This document shows positions 15,216 to 24,046 of a stretch of 34,991 nt of DNA, piece after piece (positions within the stretch are counted from its first letter, which is position 1; every line of letters starts with the position of its first letter). A program made the position numbers and the translations under genes. The notes under the pieces are model-generated. The model was not told where the DNA came from. It ran no database searches and was given only the letters and a program-made list of their open reading frames with translations. Source of the stretch: a virus. Where the stretch lies: positions 1 through 34,991 of IMG/VR virus record IMGVR_UViG_3300022745_000107; one strand, 5' to 3'.

Positions 15216-15240
15216 TCCGCGGGAGGAACAGGCCCGCGGA
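15216..15240 (-). terminator. Second hairpin after the capsid gene
   Basis: TCCGCGGG (15216-15223) pairs perfectly with CCCGCGGA (15233-15240) across nine bases. It begins eight bases after the capsid stop on the minus strand. Without a U tract it is more likely an RNA-stability or attenuation structure, acting with the larger hairpin downstream. Confidence 0.5.
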
Positions 15241-15247
15241 AAATTGA

Positions 15248-16534
15248 CTAGCTCGCGGCGGTCTTAATACCCGCCAGCGCGATCGCGGAACCGGTCTGCG
15301 AGCACAGCATGTTCACGGTGAACCGCTCCAGGAAGCGGATCCCGATTTCATCCGTGGTCCAATACGCCTGCTCCGAGAGCACGATTTCCGGGCTCATGCG
15401 GTCACCGATGTATTGGTACGAGGCGTCACCGAACACCGCGAACACCTGGCTGGCCGCGGCGCCCGAGGAGAGCGCGGGCATCGCATCGGTCCAGATGATC
15501 GGGAAACCGTCGAGCGTGGCACCCGCCAAAGCCCCGGTCGGGCCGGTCCCGAGGTCCGCATTGCGCGCACCGTCGGTGCGGTACGGTTGCAGAGTCGAGG
15601 TGTTGAACCCGGCCAATTGGGCCTCAAACGTCGGGTGAACGTAGTAGGCGCCGTTTCGCAAGGCATGTGCCGAAACCAGACCCCGCACGGAGCGGAAGTT
15701 AGCCAGGGTGCTGTCGGTGTTGGCCGTCTTGGTCGACGCCAGGACGATGCGCGTCCCCGACGCATCCACCACTTTCCGCAGACCGTTCAGACTGTGGTAG
15801 GTGCTGGTACCGTCGCCGCTGAAGAACGTATCGTCTTCGATTCGGGCAAAGTTCCGCGCGCCGTAGCGGGCAAGGAACTGACCGAGATTGACGATCGCCG
15901 CCATGTCGATTTCCCGGGGGAACCGCACGATGCCGCCCCATTTCTTGGCCACCAATTCGACGTTGGTCAGGGCCGGGCTCTTTTCCGCCACCGAACCGGC
16001 GGCGGCGATTGCCGTGAACACCGGATCGCCGGTGAGACTCGGCAACATGACGCTGTCCGCACCCATCGGGTACACAGTGCCAACCCGACGGGCGAGGCCG
16101 TAGTCACCGACCAACTCGACCACTTCGCGGCCGTATTCGGTCAATTGCGGGATGTCGCTCGAAGAGAGCGTGGTCTTCGCATTGATGCCGAGGAAATCCC
16201 GGCACAGACCAACCGCACGATCCTGATCGGAAGCGCTGCGGAAGTTCAGGGCACCCTGGGCGGCGGCCATCAGGATCACGTGGGAGGCCAGACTGCGGGC
16301 GGCGCTGTCCGAGATGCGGCCGCGGGGCCGGACCATATTACCGCGGCTTTGGAGGCCGGCGCGGCGGAGGTCTTCCAACGCCTTCGCATTTTCCTTGAAT
16401 CCACTTTCGAGGGTTTCAATGGATTTGCGGGCGGCGGCGAGGTCGGTGCCGGTTTTTTCAACCGTGGCGCCGAGCTTTTTGTGCTCGTCACCGATCTGGG
16501 TGAGGAGGTCTTCAACAGAGGGAGGTTTGTTCAT
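15248..16534 (-). CDS. Major capsid protein (HK97 fold)
   Basis: This 428-residue protein has the HK97 arrangement. An N-terminal coiled-coil delta region (residues 1-60, EHKKLGATVEKTGTDLAAAR) precedes the mature domain. VYPMGADSVMLPSL, AEKSPALTNVELVAKKWGGI and RFPREIDM mark the E-loop and spine-helix region; GARNFARIEDDTFFSGDGT and AMPALSSGAAASQVFAVFGD are typical later strands. The prohead protease encoded next to it would remove the delta region. Two hairpins after its stop may keep its mRNA abundant. Confidence 0.95.
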   Translation of the reverse strand: MNKPPSVEDLLTQIGDEHKKLGATVEKTGTDLAAARKSIETLESGFKENAKALEDLRRAGLQSRGNMVRPRGRISDSAARSLASHVILMAAAQGALNFRSASDQDRAVGLCRDFLGINAKTTLSSSDIPQLTEYGREVVELVGDYGLARRVGTVYPMGADSVMLPSLTGDPVFTAIAAAGSVAEKSPALTNVELVAKKWGGIVRFPREIDMAAIVNLGQFLARYGARNFARIEDDTFFSGDGTSTYHSLNGLRKVVDASGTRIVLASTKTANTDSTLANFRSVRGLVSAHALRNGAYYVHPTFEAQLAGFNTSTLQPYRTDGARNADLGTGPTGALAGATLDGFPIIWTDAMPALSSGAAASQVFAVFGDASYQYIGDRMSPEIVLSEQAYWTTDEIGIRFLERFTVNMLCSQTGSAIALAGIKTAAS

Positions 16535-16575
16535 AGACGTTACTATTTTTGAGACGTGATCCGTGCTGCGGCGGA

Positions 16576-17253
16576 TCAGGAATGACCACGCATCATCGCG
16601 AGCGTGGTTTGCAGCTGTGTCACCAACCCGGCGGAGTCCGCGCCGCCCGGTGCCGGGGCGTTGGCTGGCGGGACATGTTGCTGACGAAAGTTCTTGAGCC
16701 GGTCGATCTCGTCGCCCGAGATCGTGCCGTCTTCGATGGCATCCTGGAGGGCATTGGGATTGGCTGGGACCGCCACGGCGGAGAGTTCGACCAATTCAAC
16801 TTCCAGGTATTTGCGGCGATACCCCACGGCATCCCCACCATTCTCCCAGCGGATCGGGATGAACCCAACGGAAACGGCATTCAGGAATCCGCCGCGATAG
16901 AGTTTGTACGCCATGTCAGCCAGCGGATTGATGCCCGTGGCGAACTGGATGGTCTGCCGGAGCTTGCCGCCATCCACCCAGACCCGGATGGCTTTCCCGA
17001 TCGTGTCTTCGATGCAGTATTCGTGATCCGCCTGGAAGACCGGGTTCTTGAGATAGTTGCCCAGCTTCCATCCGGCGGGATCGATGATCTCGTTGTACCG
17101 ATCCAGCGTCGCGTCGGAGGCGGTGAACGTGATGATCGAATCTTCGCCTTGGGGCGCCGCTTCCGTGGTCAGGGCAGAACGCAGTCCGACCTGCCCATTG
17201 CGGAGGGTCAAAAGCCGGTGTTCGAAGTCTTTTTGAGCGAGCATGGGTTTCAT
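16576..17253 (-). CDS. Prohead maturation protease (HK97 family, peptidase S78)
   Basis: The 225-residue protein contains the herpesvirus-type protease core. FTASDATLDRYNEIIDPAGW resembles the usual start, QADHEYC holds the catalytic His (about residue 77), LNAVSVGFIPI the catalytic Ser (about 128), and ELVELSAVAVPANPNA the conserved end of the core. The C-terminal ~45 residues are a Pro/Ala-rich tail likely cut off during self-processing. It cleaves the capsid delta domain inside the prohead. It directly precedes the capsid gene. Confidence 0.93.
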   Translation of the reverse strand: MKPMLAQKDFEHRLLTLRNGQVGLRSALTTEAAPQGEDSIITFTASDATLDRYNEIIDPAGWKLGNYLKNPVFQADHEYCIEDTIGKAIRVWVDGGKLRQTIQFATGINPLADMAYKLYRGGFLNAVSVGFIPIRWENGGDAVGYRRKYLEVELVELSAVAVPANPNALQDAIEDGTISGDEIDRLKNFRQQHVPPANAPAPGGADSAGLVTQLQTTLAMMRGHS

Positions 17254-17394
17254 AGCGTGAAATTCAGTTGAGACGGGTGAACGGGGTGCGTTGCAAAACG
17301 CCGGATTGCCATTGCAATTCGTTTTGGGCAGGTGGAGTGGTCCCTAGACAGGGTCCAATTCGTCCTAGGGCAACTGTGAGCGTTTTTGGCGGGT
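17254..17394 (-). other. 141-bp non-coding gap between portal and prohead protease genes
   Basis: No gene is seen. CCCTAG at 17342-17347 can pair with CTAGGG at 17365-17370, or CCCT with AGGG at 17350-17353, so two alternative small hairpins exist. A promoter for the protease-capsid genes or a weak attenuator would fit, but nothing decides between them. Confidence 0.35.
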
Positions 17395-19533
17395 TCATTT
17401 TTCACCTCCCGCCGCTGCCCAGGTGCGGTAATCCAAGAACTCGGTTGGCTTCAGGCAACGGTATCCCGCTTGGGCATCACCCACGACGGCCAACACGGTG
17501 CAACGGCAGTTGATCACGTTGCCCGGCGAACCCTTCGGATCGCCCGGATGATCCAGATCCTCACCCCCCACCAAAAAGGAATCATCGATCGGGATGGGAT
17601 CGGCCATCGTATAGGTCTCCTCCGCCTGAAGATGAGCCGGGCGGGTGCCCTCCAAATTTGAGGCGAGCCAAGCCTTGTACTTCACGCCACTTTCCTTCAT
17701 GCAGCTGAAGCGGCCGGAGTTGATCGCAATGCCGACTTCGGTTTGCGCGATGGTTTCCGCCCGGTGATTGGTCGCGTCGGTGAAGACCTCTTTCACCCGC
17801 TCAGTCAGGGCGGCGAAGGATTCGCCATTTTTCAACCCTTCGTCCAACTGCGCCTTGATTCGCTCGAAGGTCGTGTCGTTGATGCCCCGGATTTCCGAGC
17901 GGCGTTTTGCCAGGAACTCCGAAGCTTTGGCCGGGGCCAAGCTGAACTCGTTCCCCAACTCCCGAGCGGCCTGCGCCACGCCGAAGTTGAAGTCGTCCAT
18001 TAACAGTTTCCCGAGGCTCGCTTCCAGCAAAGCATCTTCAGTCGGTCCATTCCATAAATCGTCGGCCAGACCCTTTTGCAGCGCTGTTGCATCGGCCTTG
18101 CTTTTCGCCGCGAGTTTGGCGAGGACGCGGGTCCGTTGGTCAAAGAAGAACCGGGAGGAACGCGACCGCAGCCGGGAGACGGCCGCCCGAATTGCCTTCG
18201 CGAAGGCGTCCGAACCTTTGCACTCATGCGGGCGGTCAGCCTTCAGAGCGGCAGCCAGGGCTCGGAATGGATCGCTTGATTTGGCCGGGGTTGCGGGCGG
18301 GACTTCCGGCGGGGGAAGCGGGGCCGCATCCACTGCTTCCAACGAAAACGGCTTGTACCAGGTATTGCCCCAGGGCTGATCCTCGAAACCCAGATCCAAA
18401 ACGCGGTTCGCTTCGTTGAAGCTCACCCCGATGGAGCAAACCTTCACCGCCGCATCAATGCGCGCCCGGCGAGCGCTCACCATGATCGGGTGGGCGTCGA
18501 TGTCGTGGGCGGCCACCAACCCGTCGATCATGGCGATCGCTTCGAATGCGGCATCCAACCGTTCGACGAGCGGCGCCAGATTGTTGTAGATGAACCCGAC
18601 GTGCTGTTCTTCGCCGTTGGACCGATTGGCGTTCTCCACGAATCCCAGCAGCGCTTCCGGGACGCCGAAGATGGCGCAGATTTCCTGCCGGGACGCTTTC
18701 CGCGCTTCGAGGAACTGGGCATCTGCGGACGTGATGGCCGGCTTCTCCACCTTGCAGCCGTTGGGGAGAAACAACGGACGGGCAGCGTTGCCGGTGCCCT
18801 TGCGGCGTTCAGCCAGGGCGGCCTTTACCTGCGCAATCTGCTCGTCGCCCAAGTTCTGGTCGGACGTCACGAGAAAGCCCAGCTCGCCGTTGCTCTCAGC
18901 AAGGCCTCGTTGAAAGAGCCCGGCGGCCCGATCCGTCGCGGCCGCGAGCCAAGCCACTTCCAGCGGTGCCAAACCACCCCAGAAATGGAACGGATTGGGC
19001 GCCGCAATGAAGATCAGCTCTTCCGGCAGGAACAGATTCGACGGGGAAAGATCCTGGAAGGCGGCGCTGTACCGCCACCCCCGCAGGTACTGGGCGGCGA
19101 AGATAGGCGTAACGCGATCCGATGGCAGAACCACCAGGCTGGCGGGGATTTGTGCCATGGGGCCGCGCAAACTGACATAGCGGCCGGAGCGATCGAGCCC
19201 CGCAATAAAACACCGCCCACGGAGCAACAGCCAGGCGAGCGAGAGTTCCCAGAGGTCGGTGCGGGAAATGTACTCGTGGGGACGGTTGAAAAGATCCACC
19301 ACCGGGCCGGACTCCACCACGGTGCCCCCCTTGTCGGATGTCTTCAACACGTACGGCAATCGCGAGACGTTGCGCGCGAGAAATTGCACGCACGAGTACA
19401 CCCAGGCGGATTGCTCCAACGGGTTCGTCATCGTCGCGCCACCCGCGCTGGTGGATCCTTGCAGGAAGGCCTGCGTTGGGCTGATCCCCCGTAACGCGGT
19501 CCAAGCTGCGGAAAAACGTTCCTTGAATTTCAT
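17395..19533 (-). CDS. Portal protein fused to Mu F-like head morphogenesis domain
   Basis: This 712-residue protein joins two head functions. Residues about 30-400 are an HK97-type portal (NPLEQSAWVYSCVQFLARNV; LYRYVSLRGPM-type region; EICAIFGVPEALLGFVENAN near 275-300). After a Pro/Ala linker (about 400-430), residues about 430-712 are a Mu gpF/SPP1 gp7-like domain with RSEIRGINDTTFERIKAQLD, AETIAQTEVGIAINSG and the closing GNVINCRCTVLAVVG. In most phages these are adjacent separate genes. The ATG at 19533 shares its first base region with the terminase stop (TAATG overlap); an upstream in-frame start would run into the terminase gene. Confidence 0.9.
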   Translation of the reverse strand: MKFKERFSAAWTALRGISPTQAFLQGSTSAGGATMTNPLEQSAWVYSCVQFLARNVSRLPYVLKTSDKGGTVVESGPVVDLFNRPHEYISRTDLWELSLAWLLLRGRCFIAGLDRSGRYVSLRGPMAQIPASLVVLPSDRVTPIFAAQYLRGWRYSAAFQDLSPSNLFLPEELIFIAAPNPFHFWGGLAPLEVAWLAAATDRAAGLFQRGLAESNGELGFLVTSDQNLGDEQIAQVKAALAERRKGTGNAARPLFLPNGCKVEKPAITSADAQFLEARKASRQEICAIFGVPEALLGFVENANRSNGEEQHVGFIYNNLAPLVERLDAAFEAIAMIDGLVAAHDIDAHPIMVSARRARIDAAVKVCSIGVSFNEANRVLDLGFEDQPWGNTWYKPFSLEAVDAAPLPPPEVPPATPAKSSDPFRALAAALKADRPHECKGSDAFAKAIRAAVSRLRSRSSRFFFDQRTRVLAKLAAKSKADATALQKGLADDLWNGPTEDALLEASLGKLLMDDFNFGVAQAARELGNEFSLAPAKASEFLAKRRSEIRGINDTTFERIKAQLDEGLKNGESFAALTERVKEVFTDATNHRAETIAQTEVGIAINSGRFSCMKESGVKYKAWLASNLEGTRPAHLQAEETYTMADPIPIDDSFLVGGEDLDHPGDPKGSPGNVINCRCTVLAVVGDAQAGYRCLKPTEFLDYRTWAAAGGEK

Positions 19534-20927
19534 TAGTCGAGCCAGATGGGTTCCCGGTTGCCACTCTCCTTGCCGGCATGCTTGGCGAGTGCGAGCGCCC
19601 AAAATTCATCGGCGTGACCGTTCGCGCCCCGATCGGCGGCAAAGCGAATGTTGCCGCTGGCGGTGGTCTCCTTCCGGATGGCACGCAACGCCGCCCGAAT
19701 CTTCGGTTGTTGTGGGATCCGGATGGAGCGGTCCTCAAACGCAGCCCGGACCGGATAGGCGAGTTCCTCTTTGACGGGTCCGGAGAACGTGACGCCCTCC
19801 ACGCGGTACTTCCCAAACCGTTCGGTTGCCCGCTCGGCGAATTGCATGCCCAGCCCCGTCGCATCAATGCAGACCCGACGGCATTTTTCGAGCCACGGAT
19901 AGATGGCCGCTTCTTGCGCGGCGAACGTCTCTTTGCTCAGTCGCAGGACCTGCCGGGTGTGCAGCACGTCCCCGACCTTTTCCACGATCCACAGCACCGT
20001 CAGATCCTGGTGGCGGCCGATATCGAGGCCACCAAAGAGCGTGCCGCAGGTCGGCGGGAGTTCGTTGATCGCGTATTCCCACGAGTCCGTCGGGCGATAT
20101 TCACAGGCCGCAATCTGGTCGTACGTCAGGAAGGCGGAATTGTCGTCCGCCGGATTGCAGCAGTATTCCTGCTGGAAGCTCTCTTCATCAGCGCAACCGG
20201 ACCGGACCCAGTCAAAATAAGATGCTTCGTCGAACTGTTGCCGCGGATCGCTCTCGGCGAGTTTTGACTGGAGCTTGTAAAGGAAGCCGTCTTCCAAGGC
20301 CCGTTGCAAGGTGACCGTGTGCAACGAGAAGCCCTTGGGATTCCCCTTGTGCTTGATCTCCTCCACCAACTCGTTGAAGAAGTTCGCCGTTCCGCGGTGC
20401 GTGGAAATGATCCGCAGCGACCCGCCCCAGGTGATACCGGGATAGGCGATGGTGTAGAGCTGCCGGGGGTCATTGTGCAGCGCGAACTCGTCTAGGATGC
20501 GATTGCCCCGCTTGCCCGCCTGGGCGTCGGGATTGCTCGTCATGGAGTGGGTCTCCATGCCCGAGGCATACCGGATCACGTACGCCTTGTTACCCTTGTC
20601 ATCGATCACCCGTTCGCCCAGATCCTGCGCGCCCTTGTCGTAGATCTTGGCAAAGGCGTTGCAGTCGCGAATGAAAAGGATGGCCTGTTCCTCATCCCGG
20701 GAACTGACCCAATCGTCGGTGGGGGTGATCCCCGACCGGGCGGCCGCCTCTTTGCTCAACGATTGATCCCGCACGAGCCCCAACGCGGTGGCCCACGAGA
20801 AACCGATTTGCCGGCTCTTTTCGACCAGCACCAACCGCGAGCGGTCGGCGACGTAATCCGATTGGTAGGGCAACAGCAGGCTGTCCTTGGCGGGCCGGAC
20901 CTTCGCATTCCCGACGAACTTTTTCAT
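19533..20927 (-). CDS. Terminase large subunit (Mu gp28-like)
   Basis: This 464-residue protein has an ATPase half and a nuclease half. LVEKSRQIGFSWA (residues 34-46) is the deviant Walker A segment typical of Mu gp28-type terminases, and RILDEFALH (143-151) is Walker B. The RNase-H-like nuclease has GGLDIGRHQDLT with Asp302, VCIDATGLG with Asp355, and GHADEFWALALA with Asp441. It pumps DNA into the prohead and makes the packaging cuts. In Mu the headful starts at the prophage end and includes host DNA, which would fit the short foreign flanks here. Confidence 0.93.
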   Translation of the reverse strand: MKKFVGNAKVRPAKDSLLLPYQSDYVADRSRLVLVEKSRQIGFSWATALGLVRDQSLSKEAAARSGITPTDDWVSSRDEEQAILFIRDCNAFAKIYDKGAQDLGERVIDDKGNKAYVIRYASGMETHSMTSNPDAQAGKRGNRILDEFALHNDPRQLYTIAYPGITWGGSLRIISTHRGTANFFNELVEEIKHKGNPKGFSLHTVTLQRALEDGFLYKLQSKLAESDPRQQFDEASYFDWVRSGCADEESFQQEYCCNPADDNSAFLTYDQIAACEYRPTDSWEYAINELPPTCGTLFGGLDIGRHQDLTVLWIVEKVGDVLHTRQVLRLSKETFAAQEAAIYPWLEKCRRVCIDATGLGMQFAERATERFGKYRVEGVTFSGPVKEELAYPVRAAFEDRSIRIPQQPKIRAALRAIRKETTASGNIRFAADRGANGHADEFWALALAKHAGKESGNREPIWLD

Positions 20928-21535
20928 AGGAGTGCCACGGCCTCCTCGATCTGGCGGCGGGCCTCTTCGCTGAGGCCGCCCTCCCGTTTGACGATCGTGA
21001 GCTTGTCCTTCGCCTTCGCGGCCGCTTCCTCGTACCGCCGCACCTTCAGTTCCAGCTCGGCGGCCTTGCGTTTGCCTTCACTCGTACCGGCCGCCAGATC
21101 CGACAACCAGCGGAGCGCGGCCAAGGGTTTGTCCTTCGCGGCTTCGCGGAGGGCCGCGGGGTCGAAATCATCCAGCAGATCGTCGGCGATTTCGAGGAGC
21201 CGGGTTGCGTTCGCGTCGTTGAGGTCCAGGCCTTCGCTGGCCAATTGCTGGCGCAGGGCGGCCCGGGCCTCGGCCTTTAGCTTGATGTCCTCGAAACGCT
21301 GCCGGGACTTCAACCAGGTCGCGTACCCGGATTGCCGCCAGTTGCTCAGGTTCTCGACGTTGAATTCGCCCCATCCTTTGGCCGCCAATATCGGCTGCAC
21401 CGTGGGGTTTGAATTCAGGAAATCGCAGAGCTCTTGCAGCGTCGCGCCATTGAGCAAACGCAAGTTCAGGTCGTCGCGGATTGCTTTGGGCAACCCGGCG
21501 ACCTTCCCCAGTTCCTTGCGCGGCAGCTCGTTCAT
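20924..21535 (-). CDS. Mu gp27-like protein (DUF3486 type), probable terminase small subunit
   Basis: This 203-residue mainly helical protein has a DNA-binding-like start (LPKAIRDDLNLRLLNGATLQ, ELCDFLNS) followed by helices rich in Ala/Arg/Glu. Order and overlap (ATGA) with the gp28-like terminase match Mu gp27, which is thought to act as the small terminase subunit. It would recognise the phage end for packaging. The call relies on position and general pattern. Confidence 0.7.
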   Translation of the reverse strand: MNELPRKELGKVAGLPKAIRDDLNLRLLNGATLQELCDFLNSNPTVQPILAAKGWGEFNVENLSNWRQSGYATWLKSRQRFEDIKLKAEARAALRQQLASEGLDLNDANATRLLEIADDLLDDFDPAALREAAKDKPLAALRWLSDLAAGTSEGKRKAAELELKVRRYEEAAAKAKDKLTIVKREGGLSEEARRQIEEAVALL

Positions 21536-21789
21536 TGGTTCTCGAAGTGGGCGACGCCCGCGGAGGTGGCGGCAAACCGTTCCTGGTTGGTCGCCGCGTC
21601 GTGACTGACGGCCACCAGGGGCGGATTCAGGCCGGCCAGGTAGTGGGCTTCCTTGCGCAATTCCAGCTCGGCAAAGTCAAACCCGGAGCGGCGGGCGGTC
21701 TTGTGCAGACGCTCAACCGGAACCTGGGCGGGAAAGGCCGCAACCAACTGCATCAGCACTTCGTCGCGGATGGCGGAGGATCGGTTCAT
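21532..21789 (-). CDS. Small probable winged-helix protein in the gp26 position
   Basis: This 85-residue protein begins MNRSSAIRDEVLMQLVAAFP and has VERLHKTARRSGFDFAELE and LRKEAHYLAGLNPPLV. That suggests two helices plus a recognition helix of winged-helix type. It overlaps both neighbours by four bases (ATGA), as do genes 25-28 of Mu. A role in packaging or head assembly is inferred from position. Confidence 0.55.
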   Translation of the reverse strand: MNRSSAIRDEVLMQLVAAFPAQVPVERLHKTARRSGFDFAELELRKEAHYLAGLNPPLVAVSHDAATNQERFAATSAGVAHFENQ

Positions 21790-22133
21790 TTCTCGGATTG
21801 GACTTCTACGCGGGCGAGTTTGACCGCCAGCGTCTGGATGTAGTCGCGGAGTTGTTCGGTGCGGTGTTCACCGGCCTTATTGAGTTCGATGGTCAGAGAA
21901 TCCATACGCTCAAAGATACGCCGGATGTCGGCATTGAGTTCCGAACGGAGCGCCATCGTCTGGCCGGACAGCTCACCCTTGATTGCCGCCAGCTCCTCCT
22001 TGGTGGCGAACTGGGCATCAATCGGCGGGTTCCGCCGTCCGGACATGACGATGTTTACAACGCCAACCGCTAGAGAAACCAATGCGGCCAGGCCGACCAG
22101 TAACTGGCCATTGAATAGGTCTTGATTGGGCAT
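21786..22133 (-). CDS. DUF2730-like membrane-anchored coiled-coil protein (Mu gp25 position)
   Basis: This 115-residue protein has one N-terminal membrane segment (LLVGLAALVSLAVGVVNIVM, about residues 11-30) followed by a charged coiled coil to the end (LRSELNADIRRIFERMDSLT). This matches the shape of Mu gp25 (DUF2730) and also of inner-membrane spanins. It lies directly before the gp26/27/28-like genes. A lysis role is possible because no spanin pair is seen elsewhere. Confidence 0.65.
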   Translation of the reverse strand: MPNQDLFNGQLLVGLAALVSLAVGVVNIVMSGRRNPPIDAQFATKEELAAIKGELSGQTMALRSELNADIRRIFERMDSLTIELNKAGEHRTEQLRDYIQTLAVKLARVEVQSEK

Positions 22134-22162
22134 GGGTTGGGTTGTTGTGGCTATCCAACCGA

Positions 22163-23662
22163 TCAGCCAAGGACGGTGATCGTCAGTTGACGGAGGTTGA
22201 AATAGATATCCTCAGCCGGTTCCCCAAGCCCCGGGCGTTGCACGGTCAAATAGAGGTGTCCATCGAACGTCGGTGGGGTCATGTTGTCACCGCGGCCGTT
22301 GTAATTGATCAGCGCACCGGCCGGAATCATCGACCCAGCTACATCACTCGCACGGACCGAAACACTGCTTTGGGTATCCGACGACAAAAACGTGGAATCC
22401 ACCTTAAAAATCGTGAACCTCGACGAGAATTCGCCAATCAATTCGCAATTGGAATCGAATCGCAGATGGATCGCGATACCATATCGAGTCGATTCGGAAT
22501 CAAGATGGAGTAGGAGAGTGACTTGTGCCGGCGCATTGGCAGAATCAATTTCAAACCCTCCAGATATTGTGAACTGAACTTTTTTCCCGGAATCCAGCGC
22601 GGGGATAAGACCATTGATTTCACCAGACGGAATATTTTCGTCTGAACCATACATCGCGCTGAGGTCAAACGGGGATCCAAACGCAAAGCCCGCCTGATCT
22701 GCCAATCTGAAGTTCAATGAGGTGTTGGGATCGAGATTCACCAAAACCCGTCCAAGTACTTCAGATTTTTCAACTGCCAACAAACCGCCGTTCGAAGTGC
22801 GACCCACCAGTTTGTAATTCGACACAACTCCGGTTTTGATCGGCGGTGCGCCAATGTTCAGCTCGATTTGGTGCCCACTGATTGCCGCACCAACCACCCT
22901 GATCCAAATCGAATCAGTAGGGTCTTGAGTAAGCTGCCCGGATGGGCCCACAAATACCGGACCCGGGGAAAAGTCCCAGTCGGGATTGGTAATCGTCCCG
23001 TTGGATTTTACGACCGCACTTTGCCCTTCGACTGCCGTATCGACAATCACACCAATTACGGCATTTATCGTGGCATCGTTGGATGGATCCACAGCCTGTC
23101 CGATTTCCGACTCGTCCAGGTAAATACACGTAAAAGCCGGTAAATCGGCCCCCATAACGACGTTCCGGTCATTGACTCCACCGCCATCCGGCGCAGGCAG
23201 CGCTTTCGCAACCAACCGACCGGACGCATCCAACCCCAACTGAAGCTCGGCGTCATTGTCCAGGAATGCCGTGGGCACCCCGAAATGCAGCTCGATGACC
23301 GTCGCGGTGAGCGCCACGCCGATGATCTTGTGGAAGGCCAAGCCGTCACGGTTTTGCGTAACCAACCCATCAATTCCGCAGTACACCGGGATCCCCGGAG
23401 TGAGCTCCCATCCATCATCGGTGACCTTACCACTGGTCAGAATCTCCGCCGCCACACCATCGGTGCTTTCGGCCTTCAACATGCCTATGATGCCTTTGCC
23501 GTCATCAGCCACGGATCCGTCAGCAACGGTGCATTCGCCCGCAGCATTGAATCCGACGCAGGTGTGCGCCGGATGTACTCCGGTAATGACTTCTTTACGG
23601 GGAGGAGTCGGCGGGCCTTGGACGGCATCGGGGAAGTAGACGTTTACGACGTTGTCACTCAT
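22163..23662 (-). CDS. Putative virion appendage protein with a duplicated beta module
   Basis: This 499-residue protein is not recognised by family. Two similar modules are visible, at about residues 22-125 (GVHPAHTCVGFN...GIIGMLKAES...GIPVYCGIDGLVTQ...ATVIELHFG) and about 153-265 (GADLPAFTCIYLD...AVIGVIVDT...GPVFVGPSGQLTQ...GHQIELNIG). The C-terminal half is rich in strands (VQFTISGGFEIDSANAPAQ, DGHLYLTVQRPG) and could be a trimeric fibre head. No signal peptide is present. It may be a head fibre, decoration or tail fibre. The ATG at 23662 overlaps the next upstream stop by four bases; the region around 22.4-22.7 kb is noticeably less GC-rich than its neighbours. Confidence 0.55.
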   Translation of the reverse strand: MSDNVVNVYFPDAVQGPPTPPRKEVITGVHPAHTCVGFNAAGECTVADGSVADDGKGIIGMLKAESTDGVAAEILTSGKVTDDGWELTPGIPVYCGIDGLVTQNRDGLAFHKIIGVALTATVIELHFGVPTAFLDNDAELQLGLDASGRLVAKALPAPDGGGVNDRNVVMGADLPAFTCIYLDESEIGQAVDPSNDATINAVIGVIVDTAVEGQSAVVKSNGTITNPDWDFSPGPVFVGPSGQLTQDPTDSIWIRVVGAAISGHQIELNIGAPPIKTGVVSNYKLVGRTSNGGLLAVEKSEVLGRVLVNLDPNTSLNFRLADQAGFAFGSPFDLSAMYGSDENIPSGEINGLIPALDSGKKVQFTISGGFEIDSANAPAQVTLLLHLDSESTRYGIAIHLRFDSNCELIGEFSSRFTIFKVDSTFLSSDTQSSVSVRASDVAGSMIPAGALINYNGRGDNMTPPTFDGHLYLTVQRPGLGEPAEDIYFNLRQLTITVLG

Positions 23663-24018
23663 ACGGGGATGGTTATTTGGACGCGGTTGGTGATCAGCCA
23701 CTCCACCGGATACTGCACATCGCCCGTCTCGCGGGTGACGCGTAAATCAGCGTAGAGTTTGCCGAGCGGAAATTGGGCGGTATCTGCGGCTTCGAATCGG
23801 ATGGGCAACAGGGCCGTGGCGCGCCCTTGTGCATCCAGATCAACGATTGGTTCGGGCGTGATCTCTTTCAGGGGCTCCGTGGCCGAGGGGGAGGCCTTGA
23901 TCTGCATCAGGAACGAGGACCCCGCCCAGTCCGCGCCCTTTTGCACTAGGACCACCGGCAACAGCCACGTAGCCCCGCGCTTGCGCGTGATCGGTACTCG
24001 GATGGGTTTCTCCCTCAT
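23659..24018 (-). CDS. Small probable virion beta protein, partner of the appendage protein
   Basis: This 119-residue protein (MREKPIRVPITRKRGATWLL...) is predicted to be almost entirely beta strands: VPITRKRG, FLMQIKAS, ATALLPIRFEA, KLYADLRVTRETGD, NRVQITIPV. This outline resembles small phage proteins often encoded next to appendage or fibre genes. It overlaps the next gene by four bases, so the pair is likely co-translated. Function is unassigned. Confidence 0.5.
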   Translation of the reverse strand: MREKPIRVPITRKRGATWLLPVVLVQKGADWAGSSFLMQIKASPSATEPLKEITPEPIVDLDAQGRATALLPIRFEAADTAQFPLGKLYADLRVTRETGDVQYPVEWLITNRVQITIPV

Positions 24019-24046
24019 GTTCCCTGGGGTTGGAGGCGGTGACGGG

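Noticed and set aside
14038-15267. A 409-codon plus-strand open frame opposite the pectate-lyase gene
   Set aside because: Composition is that of a shadow frame in GC-rich DNA; the minus-strand gene has a signal peptide and a recognised fold.
18490-19494. A 334-codon plus-strand open frame opposite the portal gene
   Set aside because: Antisense of a conserved portal; no start context and no protein-like pattern.
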